Of a DNA stretch of 64,000 nt, positions 1 to 8,109 are shown piece by piece (position 1 is the first letter of the stretch; each line of letters opens with the position of its first letter). Made by a program: the position numbers and the translations under genes. Source of the DNA: Paraburkholderia bryophila (GTDB lineage Bacteria; Pseudomonadota; Gammaproteobacteria; Burkholderiales; Burkholderiaceae); contig NZ_JACCAS010000002.1 of NCBI RefSeq assembly GCF_013409255.1, positions 1,550,001 to 1,614,000 of the forward strand, read 5' to 3'. The notes under the pieces are model-generated. The model searched no databases. It saw only the letters and a program-made list of their open reading frames with translations, and was not told the origin of the DNA.

Positions 1-1329
1 GTGCGCACCATCGACGATCTGAAGGCCGATGTGATGGCGAACCAGTTGCCGCAAGTGTCGTGGTTGTGCCCGCCGGCCGCGTACTCCGAACACCCGAGCT
101 ATACGCCGGCCTATGGCGCCGAATACACGTCGCAGATTCTGGATGCGCTGACATCGAATCCCGAGGTGTGGAGCAAGACCGTGCTGTTCATCATGTACGA
201 CGAGAACGACGGCTTCTTCGATCACCTCGTGCCGCCGCAACCCGCGACGACGCCTGCGCAAGGGCAATCGACGGTCAGCACCGACGGCGAAATTCACAAC
301 GTGGTCAATCCGCAGCGCGGCGGCAGCTATACGGCGGATGGCTTGCCGTACGGCCTCGGCCCGCGTGTGCCGATGACGATCGTGTCGCCGTGGAGCAAGG
401 GCGGGTTTGTGTGTTCGCAGGTGTTCGATCACACGTCCGTGATTCGCTTTATCGAGGCACGTTTTGGGGTGTACGAGCCGAATATCACGGCGTGGCGTCG
501 TGCGGTGTGCGGCGATTTGACGACCGCGTTCGACTTCCGCACGCCGGATTCGAAAGTGCCGCCGTTACCGGATACGAGCAACTACAAGAGCGTTGCAGAC
601 AACCAGTGCGCGACGCAGCCGAAGCCGACGGTGCCCGCGACGCCGCGTGCAATCGATCCGCAGGAAAGCGGCATTCGTTTCGCGCGGGCATTGCCGTATG
701 AGCTGCATGTGAATGGTCATGCGGACGTAAAGCAGAACACGTTCGAGATTTCGATCGGCAATACCGGCGACCAGGGCGCGCATTTCTATGTGTACGGGAC
801 GAATCGCACGGATGGTCCGTGGCGTTATACGGTTGAAGCGGGTAAGTCGCTGAAGGAGACCTTCGATCTGACGACGACGAGCGGTGTGTACGCGTTCGAA
901 GTGTTCGGGCCGAATGGTTTTGTGCGCAAGTTTGCGGGGAATACGCAGTTGACGGTCGCGCAAACGTCGGCGGCTTCGCAGGTGGCGGGCTGGGGTGGGC
1001 ATGAGAAGCCCGCGCATCCTGAGGTAAAAGTGCAGTACGACGTGGCCAATGGGAATGTGTTCTTGAAGTTCAGTAACAGCGGGGGTGGGTTTGCGCGGTT
1101 GACGGTGACGGATAACGCGTATGGTGCGCGGACGCGTCCGGTGTTCGTGCCGGCTGGCGCGCATATCGAAGAGGCGTGGGTGCTGGCTTCGAGTCATCAC
1201 TGGTATGACCTGACGGTGACGAGTAATGACGACGCCAGTTTTTCGCGTCGTCTGGCAGGGCATGTTGAGAATGGGCGGCCGAGTATTAGCGATCCGGCGG
1301 CAGTGGCGCCAGTTTTGGTAGGGATTTGA
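1..1329 (+). CDS. Phosphocholine-specific phospholipase C, C-terminal part (5' truncated by window)
   Basis: Secreted phosphoesterase-superfamily enzyme that would hydrolyse phosphatidylcholine or sphingomyelin. The visible 442 residues begin inside the phosphoesterase domain: the MYDENDGFFDHL motif (about residues 65-76) and the VSPWSKGGF..FDHTSVIRFIE block (about 128-151) are hallmarks of the family. Two C-terminal beta-rich DUF756 repeats follow (about 223-320 and 335-425). Family members are about 700 residues, so roughly 250 N-terminal residues, including the expected Tat signal, lie upstream of the window. The GTG at base 1 is not taken as the true start. The stop is at 1327-1329. Confidence 0.9.
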   Translation: MRTIDDLKADVMANQLPQVSWLCPPAAYSEHPSYTPAYGAEYTSQILDALTSNPEVWSKTVLFIMYDENDGFFDHLVPPQPATTPAQGQSTVSTDGEIHNVVNPQRGGSYTADGLPYGLGPRVPMTIVSPWSKGGFVCSQVFDHTSVIRFIEARFGVYEPNITAWRRAVCGDLTTAFDFRTPDSKVPPLPDTSNYKSVADNQCATQPKPTVPATPRAIDPQESGIRFARALPYELHVNGHADVKQNTFEISIGNTGDQGAHFYVYGTNRTDGPWRYTVEAGKSLKETFDLTTTSGVYAFEVFGPNGFVRKFAGNTQLTVAQTSAASQVAGWGGHEKPAHPEVKVQYDVANGNVFLKFSNSGGGFARLTVTDNAYGARTRPVFVPAGAHIEEAWVLASSHHWYDLTVTSNDDASFSRRLAGHVENGRPSISDPAAVAPVLVGI

Positions 1330-1413
1330 GGGGGTTCGGTCTAGCTTGTGTCGGTAGCAGGTGAGGAAAAAGGCGCGGATTGTTCGCGTCTTTCTCCTTG
1401 TGCTTTCCGGCGG

Positions 1414-1929
1414 CTACGGTCCGACCCGGAAGCGCTCCGGCGGTTTCATGAAATACGGGTAGAACTTCCGGGCGCACTCCATTATGTCTGGCGGCCCATA
1501 GAACACGCCGGTGCCCCATGATCGATCACCGAAGGCGATCCAATCGCCTGTCATGGGCATCACGACGTAGTACTCGGAATTGACTCCGAGCGCGTCGGCA
1601 AGACTGTCCCCGGGATCCTTCAGCAAGAACTCAAAGAACTCGTCGTCGGTGTGCTCCGCTCGATGAATGAACCCAGGGTACTTTCCAAAATGAAAATGAA
1701 AATAGCTGAACGGGTCAGGCTTCAAGACCAGCGTGGCAAAGTCATGTGATCCATCGACGGTAAGTAGATGCCGGATGAGCTCGTAGAACTTCTGCGTCTG
1801 TAGGTCGATCGAGTCGAAATAGAGCAGGTCTGTGAGGGGTATGCAACGAAGCATGTGGAAACCTGCTGTGGCGCGTTCCCAAAGCGGCATGAACTCTGAA
1901 TGCTCGTGGATGAAGTCGATTTTGGTCAT
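1414..1929 (-). CDS. Putative immunity protein for the adjacent Rhs toxin
   Basis: A 171-residue soluble, acidic, aromatic-rich protein without signal peptide or membrane segment; I do not recognise its family. Its ATG overlaps the stop of the Rhs gene by four bases (ATGA at 1926-1929) and has no good ribosome site of its own, so it is probably translated by coupling. A small gene directly after an Rhs gene with a variable C-terminus is the usual place for the cognate immunity protein. Base composition is visibly more AT-rich than the flanking genes. The role rests on position only. Confidence 0.6.
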   Translation of the reverse strand: MTKIDFIHEHSEFMPLWERATAGFHMLRCIPLTDLLYFDSIDLQTQKFYELIRHLLTVDGSHDFATLVLKPDPFSYFHFHFGKYPGFIHRAEHTDDEFFEFLLKDPGDSLADALGVNSEYYVVMPMTGDWIAFGDRSWGTGVFYGPPDIMECARKFYPYFMKPPERFRVGP

Positions 1930-4370
1930 TTCGGCAGTCGAATTTTGAGGGTAGGACGCTGCGCGCCAAGAGGGACAAAATCGGCGGTCGGCGATCCCGC
2001 ATTCGACTCGTCACGAACGGTGTACCTTGCACCTTCTTTTGTGAAGATGTCGGCTTTGCCGTCTTTGCTAAGAGACTGTATCCAACCGTCATTACGTAAA
2101 TTGGCCTCAAACTCGGCCTTACCCACGTCCGTCTGGATATTTCGTGTACTTCGTCCCACCGTAATATCAGTGTATTCCGACGTAATCCTACCCGGCGGAA
2201 TCCCATCAACTTCCGTCTCCGCAGCGGGCTTGCACAACGCCTTGATGCGCTCCCAGTTCTCCGCCGCCTTCCTTGCACCCTGCCCGATCCCATATCTAAC
2301 CGCCGGGTTCTGCGCGAGCCGCCAGACAAACGCAATCCCCCGCGCCGCCCCGTCGATCAGTCCCGCTGAGAAATGGCAATCGCCGCAAACCGTCCCCGTC
2401 CCGGCAAAACCTCCAGCCCGCAGCATCTGCCGCACGCCCTGTAGATTCGCAGGCGGCCCAACCGGCGAATCGCCATAGTTGTAGTTATCGATCCACTGGT
2501 CAGTCTCATCGCTACTGATCGGAAGATCCGTACCGTCATTCAGATCGAGAACGCTGCCATTCCTTGCGACGGTCCCAACTCGCGAAACAACCTGACCATC
2601 CGGCGAGTAATTCCATCGGACCTTGAATACCCGTCGAACACCGCCATTCGCCGCACTCGCGTACTCACTGAACTTGAAGAGATCAATGCGACCGCGCCAG
2701 TCGTAATGCAGATAGAAATCACCTGTCGGGTTGTAGCCATTCAGAACGCGGTGCGCAGCATCCCGCATGATCATCTCGGTCGCGTCCGGAATCCTCTGCT
2801 GGATCACGATCGCAAACACGTTCCCGGTCGCATCGCGCGTGACTTTCCACTGTCCCGCAACCTTGCCGTCCGCCAGTTGCTGGACAAACGCGAGCCGACT
2901 GGTCGCGTCGTACGTCATGCCGTAGGCCATCGTCACGCCGTCAGACTTCGGCGCGTCGAATGCGCTTGCGCCGGTCAAGTCGCGCGTCGGCGTTTCGGCG
3001 ATGCCGGTGGTGTTGCCGTTAGCGTCGTAGACGAACGACTGGAGCAAACCAGGCGAGGCGATCATCGACGGACGCAGGCTCGTCCCGTCCGCATAGCGCA
3101 TCGTGCTTATGCTGGTGCCGGACGCATTTTTTACCGTCGCCCGAACGGGCCGCCCCACATCGTCGTAGCTGTATTCGGTGGCGCCGCCGCTCGCGTCCGA
3201 GTCCTTCAGCAGATTGCCGGACGCGTCCCATGTGGAAGCGGTGTTACCCGCGGTCGACGAACTCCCCGTCGGCCGCAACATGCCGCCAATCGATGAGAGA
3301 TTCAACGTCGTAGCGCGTCGGCTATCGGTGATAACCGTCGAGCCGGCGTTATAGGCAAACTGCACATTGCGCGACGTGTCGGGATGGCTGACCGCCACGG
3401 CCCGCCCTTGCGCGTCATAACTCCACGACGCAACGCGATTTCCCGATTCGTCGATCTCTCCGGTCAGCGCGTTTTTAAAACGGGGGTCGTCGTAGACATA
3501 GCGATGCACGTACCCATCGAGCCACGTGACGGAAACAAGATTGCTGTTCGCGTCGTACCCGTATTGGGTCATTCCACCCAGCGGACCATTCAGACGTGAC
3601 AGACGCCGCTTGTCGTCGTAGTCCAGGCGAAGCGTGATGTCCTGTTTCGCGTCCGTGCCAATGGCATGCTGCGTGATCGTAGTCAGCAAGCCGGACGCGT
3701 CGTAGGCGAGCGTCCGGACGAATCCCGTCTTCGTGCGGTCGGACTGCAGGACGCCTTGCGCCGAATACGATTCGACGGTCTCCGTGCGAAGGTCGGTTAG
3801 CGTCCAGCCCGATCCATTCTGTGCAAGCGCGAGCCCCGTGAAGCCGGCCGAACGCCAACTGCCACTCGCCCATTTGAACGTGACCGGTTCGCCGTTCTCA
3901 CGATAAGCAAGCACCGCCGACGAACTGCCGCTATTCGCATTGGTCAGTCCAAGGCTGCGTTGCCAACTGTGAAACCACACCGGCCCCATCGCCGCAGACG
4001 AAGCGCTCAACGACTTCGAGCGATAAGTCCGCGTGAACTGCATCGGCAGATCGTCACCGCTGACGAAATCGGCCTCTGTTAGCGTAACGGCGCCATTGCC
4101 CGGATACACCGGATCAGCAATCGGACAACTTGCCTCCGGCTCGTTTGCCTTCGGCGCCGCGCACCATTGATCAATCAGTGCAAAGTCGTTGATGCACGCA
4201 TAGTTGCCCATTCCGCCGGGCGTATTGCCCACTACATCGAGACGACACGTCTTCGATCCCGGCGTTGCACCGGACTGCGCGTAAAGCGTGAGACAGTCTG
4301 TCGCATTCACGCCGAATGCGATCAACAGCAACGCGAACATGGCGAAAACGCGCGCCAGGTTTCCCGTCAT
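1926..4370 (-). CDS. Rhs/YD-repeat polymorphic toxin with Sec signal peptide
   Basis: 814 residues. Residues 1-23 form a signal peptide (hydrophobic FAMFALLLIAFGV). A DUF6531-like N-terminal block (CPIADPVYPGNGAVTLTEADF) is followed by many YD repeats (YGYDANSNL, YDAQGRAV, YSYDDVGRP, YDANGNTTG). The last ~85 residues, after about residue 730, differ in character and end with TVRDESN..SPTADF..TLKIRLP; this is presumably the toxin module, whose fold I cannot name. The usual DPxGL motif at the end of Rhs cores is not visible, and the core is short for the family. There is no PAAR domain, so export probably starts through Sec. A nine-codon leader ORF overlaps the start, and the stop overlaps the presumed immunity gene. 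Confidence 0.8.
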   Translation of the reverse strand: MTGNLARVFAMFALLLIAFGVNATDCLTLYAQSGATPGSKTCRLDVVGNTPGGMGNYACINDFALIDQWCAAPKANEPEASCPIADPVYPGNGAVTLTEADFVSGDDLPMQFTRTYRSKSLSASSAAMGPVWFHSWQRSLGLTNANSGSSSAVLAYRENGEPVTFKWASGSWRSAGFTGLALAQNGSGWTLTDLRTETVESYSAQGVLQSDRTKTGFVRTLAYDASGLLTTITQHAIGTDAKQDITLRLDYDDKRRLSRLNGPLGGMTQYGYDANSNLVSVTWLDGYVHRYVYDDPRFKNALTGEIDESGNRVASWSYDAQGRAVAVSHPDTSRNVQFAYNAGSTVITDSRRATTLNLSSIGGMLRPTGSSSTAGNTASTWDASGNLLKDSDASGGATEYSYDDVGRPVRATVKNASGTSISTMRYADGTSLRPSMIASPGLLQSFVYDANGNTTGIAETPTRDLTGASAFDAPKSDGVTMAYGMTYDATSRLAFVQQLADGKVAGQWKVTRDATGNVFAIVIQQRIPDATEMIMRDAAHRVLNGYNPTGDFYLHYDWRGRIDLFKFSEYASAANGGVRRVFKVRWNYSPDGQVVSRVGTVARNGSVLDLNDGTDLPISSDETDQWIDNYNYGDSPVGPPANLQGVRQMLRAGGFAGTGTVCGDCHFSAGLIDGAARGIAFVWRLAQNPAVRYGIGQGARKAAENWERIKALCKPAAETEVDGIPPGRITSEYTDITVGRSTRNIQTDVGKAEFEANLRNDGWIQSLSKDGKADIFTKEGARYTVRDESNAGSPTADFVPLGAQRPTLKIRLPK

Positions 4371-4396
4371 TCCGAAAACGGGTTCTCATTTTTCAT
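4367..4396 (-). CDS. Nine-codon leader ORF coupled to the Rhs gene
   Basis: On the minus strand a strong Shine-Dalgarno stretch (AGAAGGGGG) precedes ATG at 4396. This opens a nine-codon frame (MKNENPFSE) whose TGA overlaps the Rhs start codon as ATGA. The Rhs ATG itself has only a weak site. The arrangement looks like a translationally coupled leader peptide; a frameshift near the Rhs start is the alternative. Too short for homology support. Confidence 0.4.
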   Translation of the reverse strand: MKNENPFSE

Positions 4397-4736
4397 ACGT
4401 CCCCCTTCTTTTTCATGCGTCGTTAGAAATCCGTAACGACCAGACGCTGAATCAGGGAGATAAAACTCAGAATAAGAGAATTCGGAAAAACGAAAATTTG
4501 AAGCGCATCTTTACGAATGTGCGGAAATAACAGGCAGCAATCGGAAGGAGCCGCGCGCGATGCCATCTATTCCTACACGGCACGCGCAGACGTCGACATT
4601 AAGCCGAAGAAAAATCGAAACGGTCAACGCTAGCGATCGAGACGCGCCGCGAATGCGGCGCCGACGACGGCACGCCCTGCAGAAAACCCCGCCCAGCGTT
4701 AAAGTAAATCCCCCACCCCACAGCGAGAAAATCACC
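4371..4736. other. AT-rich intergenic region between Rhs gene and cupin gene
   Basis: About 365 bp, markedly AT-rich from roughly 4380 to 4530. It carries the Rhs leader ORF and the inverted repeat at 4419-4440. The two genes diverge here, so both promoters must lie in it, but I see no convincing -35/-10 pair. The forward frame open from 4560 lacks a start signal as good as the cupin ATG at 4737 and has non-coding-like composition upstream of it. Confidence 0.5.
4419..4440. promoter_or_regulatory. Inverted repeat upstream of the Rhs gene
   Basis: Perfect seven-base arms GTCGTTA and TAACGAC separated by eight bases, about 50-70 bp upstream of the Rhs start in an AT-rich stretch. It could be a regulator-binding site or a 5' untranslated hairpin. 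No regulator is assigned. Confidence 0.3.
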
Positions 4737-5006
4737 ATGGACCGCGAAGCATTCACTGAAAGCCTGACGAAAGACGGTTTCCCAGAAGCCGTGGTGACCA
4801 GGAAGGAACCCAACGTCACGATGGCCGTCCACACGCATCCCTTCGAGGCCAAAGCCTTGATCCTCGAAGGCGAGCTGCACATCGTCTGCGGCGACGAAGA
4901 ACGGTTGTACCAGGTCGGCGACGTCTTCCACCTGGCGGCGAACAAACCGCATTCGGAGCGCTATGGTCCGAATGGCGTGACGTATCTGGTGGGAAGAAAA
5001 GAATAG
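4737..5006 (+). CDS. Small single-domain cupin protein
   Basis: 89 residues, one cupin barrel with the metal-binding pattern HTHPFEAKALILEGE (motif 1, about residues 28-42) and a later PHSERYGPNG segment (motif 2). I start it at ATG 4737, preceded by a purine-rich GCGAGAAA, rather than at the longer frame beginning at 4560, because the cupin homology begins here and the upstream extension is Arg-rich and unlike a protein. Substrate unknown; such mini-cupins are often metal-binding enzymes or sensors. It stands alone, divergent from the Rhs gene. Confidence 0.8.
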   Translation: MDREAFTESLTKDGFPEAVVTRKEPNVTMAVHTHPFEAKALILEGELHIVCGDEERLYQVGDVFHLAANKPHSERYGPNGVTYLVGRKE

Positions 5007-5097
5007 AGAACAGCAGACAGGCAACGACGGGCGAGGCGATTCCGGTTTCAATCTCAAACATCGAAACACGCCACGCCCGCAGAGAGAAAACGTAGAT

Positions 5098-6213
5098 TCA
5101 AGCGCCCAACAACACCCCAGTCCTGAACGGCCGCGTCCCCGTCACGCGTCCCAACGGCGCACCCGTCGTCACGAACCGAATCGCCCGGCGCATATAAAAC
5201 ACGCCTTCGGTATTGCTCGAAATCGTGGTGGTTTCATCCGTCAACGGATCGACGATATCGAACAACGCCTGCCCAACGCGAATCGTCTCGCCGATCTTCG
5301 CGCGATGAATCAGAATCCCGCTGACCGGCGCATAAAACTGCTCACTGCCCGCGAGCGGCGTCGCCGGCGACAGCAACGCGGGCATCGGTTTCACTTCACG
5401 CCGAATCGCCTTACGCCACGCCAGGTAATCGACAATCGCATCCGCGTCCTCTTGTGCCACTTCGTAGGACACATCGCGCTGACCGCGGCATTCCACGGTG
5501 ACCGCAATCGCACCGTTCCGCACTGGTTTATCCGCCGGCATGTCCTGCTGCAGTTTCCACCACAACAGGCTATGTGTCTCGTCGAACGACTCGCCGCCTG
5601 AGTTCGTCGCAAGCAACGACGCCTGCGCGCCAAGATACCGCGACAAAGGTTCGAACTCCGGCCACGCTGCCTCGCTGGTGTAGAGATGCATCGCCGCTTC
5701 CAGCGAGCAATGCAGATCGATCACCACGTCCGCATCGTACGAAAGCTTCAGCGACGCCAATTGCAGCGACTCGAACTCGGTCAACGGTTTCTGCTCGGCC
5801 AGTTCCTCGGCAATCAGCTTCCGCACGAGCCGCACGTTTTCCGCGGCGTCGGAACCCAACACCTCTTTGGCCCGCGCGTTCAACTTCGTGAACTGCAGGA
5901 AATGGCGATTGAAGTTCTTCCCGCTGCCCAGATCGAAACGTCCAAGAAACTGTCCGAGCACGTACTGCCCGAGCCCCACCGGATTCGCTACCGGCACGAG
6001 CACGATTTCCGCATCCAGCGCGCCCTGCTGTTCCAGTTCGAGCAAGCGGCGCTTCAGCAACACCGTTGTCAACATCGCGGGGGTTTCGTCGGCATGCAGC
6101 GACGACTGGATATAAATTTTTTGCCCACGATCCGTCGGGCCAAAATGAAACGACACCAGTTCGCGGTGCGTGCCGATAGCCGGCGAGAGAAGCGGAATCG
6201 ATTGCCTGTTCAT
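5098..6213 (-). CDS. Succinylglutamate desuccinylase/aspartoacylase family protein
   Basis: 371-residue zinc deacylase-type protein. N-terminal zinc-site pattern SSLHADETPAM (about 37-47), a later DLHCSLEAAMH with the third metal ligand, and a C-terminal beta domain (YAPVSGILIHRAKIGETIRVGQALFDIVDP) typical of the AstE/AspA-like group. Start chosen at ATG 6213 where homology begins; the frame stays open upstream to 6498 but that part is antisense to the next gene. It follows the amino-acid binding protein gene by 40 bp on the same strand, so the pair may handle an N-acylated amino acid. Confidence 0.85.
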   Translation of the reverse strand: MNRQSIPLLSPAIGTHRELVSFHFGPTDRGQKIYIQSSLHADETPAMLTTVLLKRRLLELEQQGALDAEIVLVPVANPVGLGQYVLGQFLGRFDLGSGKNFNRHFLQFTKLNARAKEVLGSDAAENVRLVRKLIAEELAEQKPLTEFESLQLASLKLSYDADVVIDLHCSLEAAMHLYTSEAAWPEFEPLSRYLGAQASLLATNSGGESFDETHSLLWWKLQQDMPADKPVRNGAIAVTVECRGQRDVSYEVAQEDADAIVDYLAWRKAIRREVKPMPALLSPATPLAGSEQFYAPVSGILIHRAKIGETIRVGQALFDIVDPLTDETTTISSNTEGVFYMRRAIRFVTTGAPLGRVTGTRPFRTGVLLGA

Positions 6214-6253
6214 GAACGGAAAGCCTGATGCGAAAGTGGAGGAAGTAAAAGAA

Positions 6254-7021
6254 TCAATTGCCGTACGGATCGAAGTCGAAGTACTTCTTCGCGATCTGCG
6301 CGTACGTGCCGTCCTTGAGCATGGAGGCAATCGCCCCGTTGATCGATGCCTGCAACGCCGTCTCGTCCTTGCGCAAGCCGATGCCCACACCATGATCGCC
6401 CATGGAAAGCGGCTCGCCGACAAACGCAAAGCCCTTGCCCGCCGGCGTGCGCAGGAAGCCGTAATCCGCTTCAACGGTGCCGAGCAGCGCGCCGTCAAGC
6501 CGCCCGTTCTCGAGGTCGGCGAATACTTCGTCCTGGCTCTTGTACGCGACCACGTGCACGCCGTTCGGCGCCCAGTTCTTTAACGCGTACGACTCGAACT
6601 GCGTGCCCGACTGCACGCCGATCTGCTTGCCTGACAACGCGTTCATGCCGCCCGCGAGCGGCGAACCTTGCCGTGCGATCAGCCGCGATTTGAATTGAAA
6701 CAGCTTCGACGAAAACAGAATCTGCTGCTCGCGCTTCTCCGTGATCGCCATCGACGACATGACGGCGTCGATCTTGCGCGCCTGCAGTGCCGGAATCATC
6801 CCCGAGAATTCGAGCTCCACCCATTGGCAGCGCGCGTGAATGCGCTTGCAGATTTCGTTGCCAAGATCGACGTCGAAGCCTTTGACGCTGCCGTCGGGCG
6901 CCTTGGAGTCCATCGGCGGATAGGTTGGGTCGATGCCGAGGCGCAAGGTCTGGGGCTCAGCGGCGAACGCTCCACTGCTCAAAGTCAGCGCGGCGCTCAG
7001 GATCATCAGCAGAATTTTCAT
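6254..7021 (-). CDS. Periplasmic polar amino acid-binding protein (ArgT/HisJ-like)
   Basis: 255 residues: signal peptide 1-20 (LLMILSAALTLSSGAFA), then a solute-binding family 3 fold with LRLGIDPTYPPMDSKAPDGSVKGFDVDLGNEIC and DAVMSSMAITEKREQQILFS, the classic pattern of lysine/arginine/ornithine/histidine binding proteins. No permease or ATPase genes lie beside it, so it must use a transporter encoded elsewhere. It is the first gene of a two-gene unit with the aspartoacylase-like enzyme and is divergent from a LysR regulator, which probably controls it. Confidence 0.88.
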   Translation of the reverse strand: MKILLMILSAALTLSSGAFAAEPQTLRLGIDPTYPPMDSKAPDGSVKGFDVDLGNEICKRIHARCQWVELEFSGMIPALQARKIDAVMSSMAITEKREQQILFSSKLFQFKSRLIARQGSPLAGGMNALSGKQIGVQSGTQFESYALKNWAPNGVHVVAYKSQDEVFADLENGRLDGALLGTVEADYGFLRTPAGKGFAFVGEPLSMGDHGVGIGLRKDETALQASINGAIASMLKDGTYAQIAKKYFDFDPYGN

Positions 7022-7142
7022 GGGAGGCGGAGTGTGGGGTGGGCGGAGAACGACAGCCCTATCCTATGCCGCTCTTGCGCCTCAAAGAAGTCCCATTCGG
7101 ACTATCATGATCACTTTTACCGATCACCGGACCTCAACCGCC

Positions 7143-8063
7143 ATGGCGTTGACGATTTCCCAGTTGCGCGCGTTCACCGCGGTGGCCGAGCATGGCAGCA
7201 TCCGCGCGGCGTCGCGGGCGCTCGGCATCGCGCAGAGCGGCATCACGCAGCAGTTGCAGAACCTCGAATCGGTCCTCGGCGCGACCCTGTTGACCCGCAC
7301 GAATCGCGGTATTGCGCTGACCGCGCTCGGTCAGCGCTTGCTACAGCGGGCCGGCACGATCATCGGCGAATGCGAGCGCGCCGAGCAGGAGGTGCAGCAA
7401 TTGCGCGGCGATTACGTCGGCGAAGTAACGTTCGGCATGACCACGGAGCCGCTCGTCGACGCGCTCGCGCCGGTGTTGACGCAATTTCGCATGCGCTTCG
7501 AGCGGGTCGCGGTGCATCTGCGCACCGGCACCTCGCGAATGATGATTTCGATGATTCGTGAAGGCACGCTGGACTTCGCGGTCGCGCTGGTGTCGAAGCA
7601 AACCGATACCGCCGATCTGTCGGTCATGCCGCTTTATCCGTCCGATCCGGTGGTGGTGTGCCGCCAAGGGCATCCGAAAGCGGGCGCGACGTCCTTGGCC
7701 GAACTCGTCGATTGCACGTGGGTGGCCACGCGTTCGCCGAATCTCACGGACGATCCGCAGGTCAGCCGTCTGCACCATCTGCTCGATAGTCACGGCTTGC
7801 CGCCGCCGAAGATCATCGCGACGATAGAAGGTCTGTACGAGACCTTGCATCTGGTCGGCGCGACGGATTGCCTGTCGCTGGAAGCGTCGGCCGTGGCAAC
7901 GCGCGGGCCGTTCGCCAGCACGCTCACCGTCATTCCGTTGCGCGAGCGGGCGGTGGATCAAAACGTCTGCCTGCTACAGCGCGCGGCGATTCCGCTCACG
8001 CCCGCCGCGCAGGAACTCGCGACGATGATCGCGTCGTACACGCGCACTGTGCGGGCGCGTTGA
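7143..8063 (+). CDS. LysR-family transcriptional regulator
   Basis: 306 residues. N-terminal winged HTH (LTISQLRAFTAVAEHGSIRAASRALGIAQSGITQQLQNLE, residues 2-42) and a LysR substrate-binding domain from about 90. I prefer the ATG at 7143, where the family pattern begins; an in-frame ATG at 7107, 10-15 bases after an AAAGAAG stretch, would add 12 residues. Divergent from the amino-acid binding protein gene, with ~120 bp between, the classic geometry for a LysR protein that controls its neighbour. Effector unknown, possibly the ligand of that binding protein. Confidence 0.88.
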   Translation: MALTISQLRAFTAVAEHGSIRAASRALGIAQSGITQQLQNLESVLGATLLTRTNRGIALTALGQRLLQRAGTIIGECERAEQEVQQLRGDYVGEVTFGMTTEPLVDALAPVLTQFRMRFERVAVHLRTGTSRMMISMIREGTLDFAVALVSKQTDTADLSVMPLYPSDPVVVCRQGHPKAGATSLAELVDCTWVATRSPNLTDDPQVSRLHHLLDSHGLPPPKIIATIEGLYETLHLVGATDCLSLEASAVATRGPFASTLTVIPLRERAVDQNVCLLQRAAIPLTPAAQELATMIASYTRTVRAR

Positions 8064-8109
8064 TCGTGCGTTTGGTGTAGCGCGGCGCGTCGGCAGTCGC
8101 GCTCGAATC

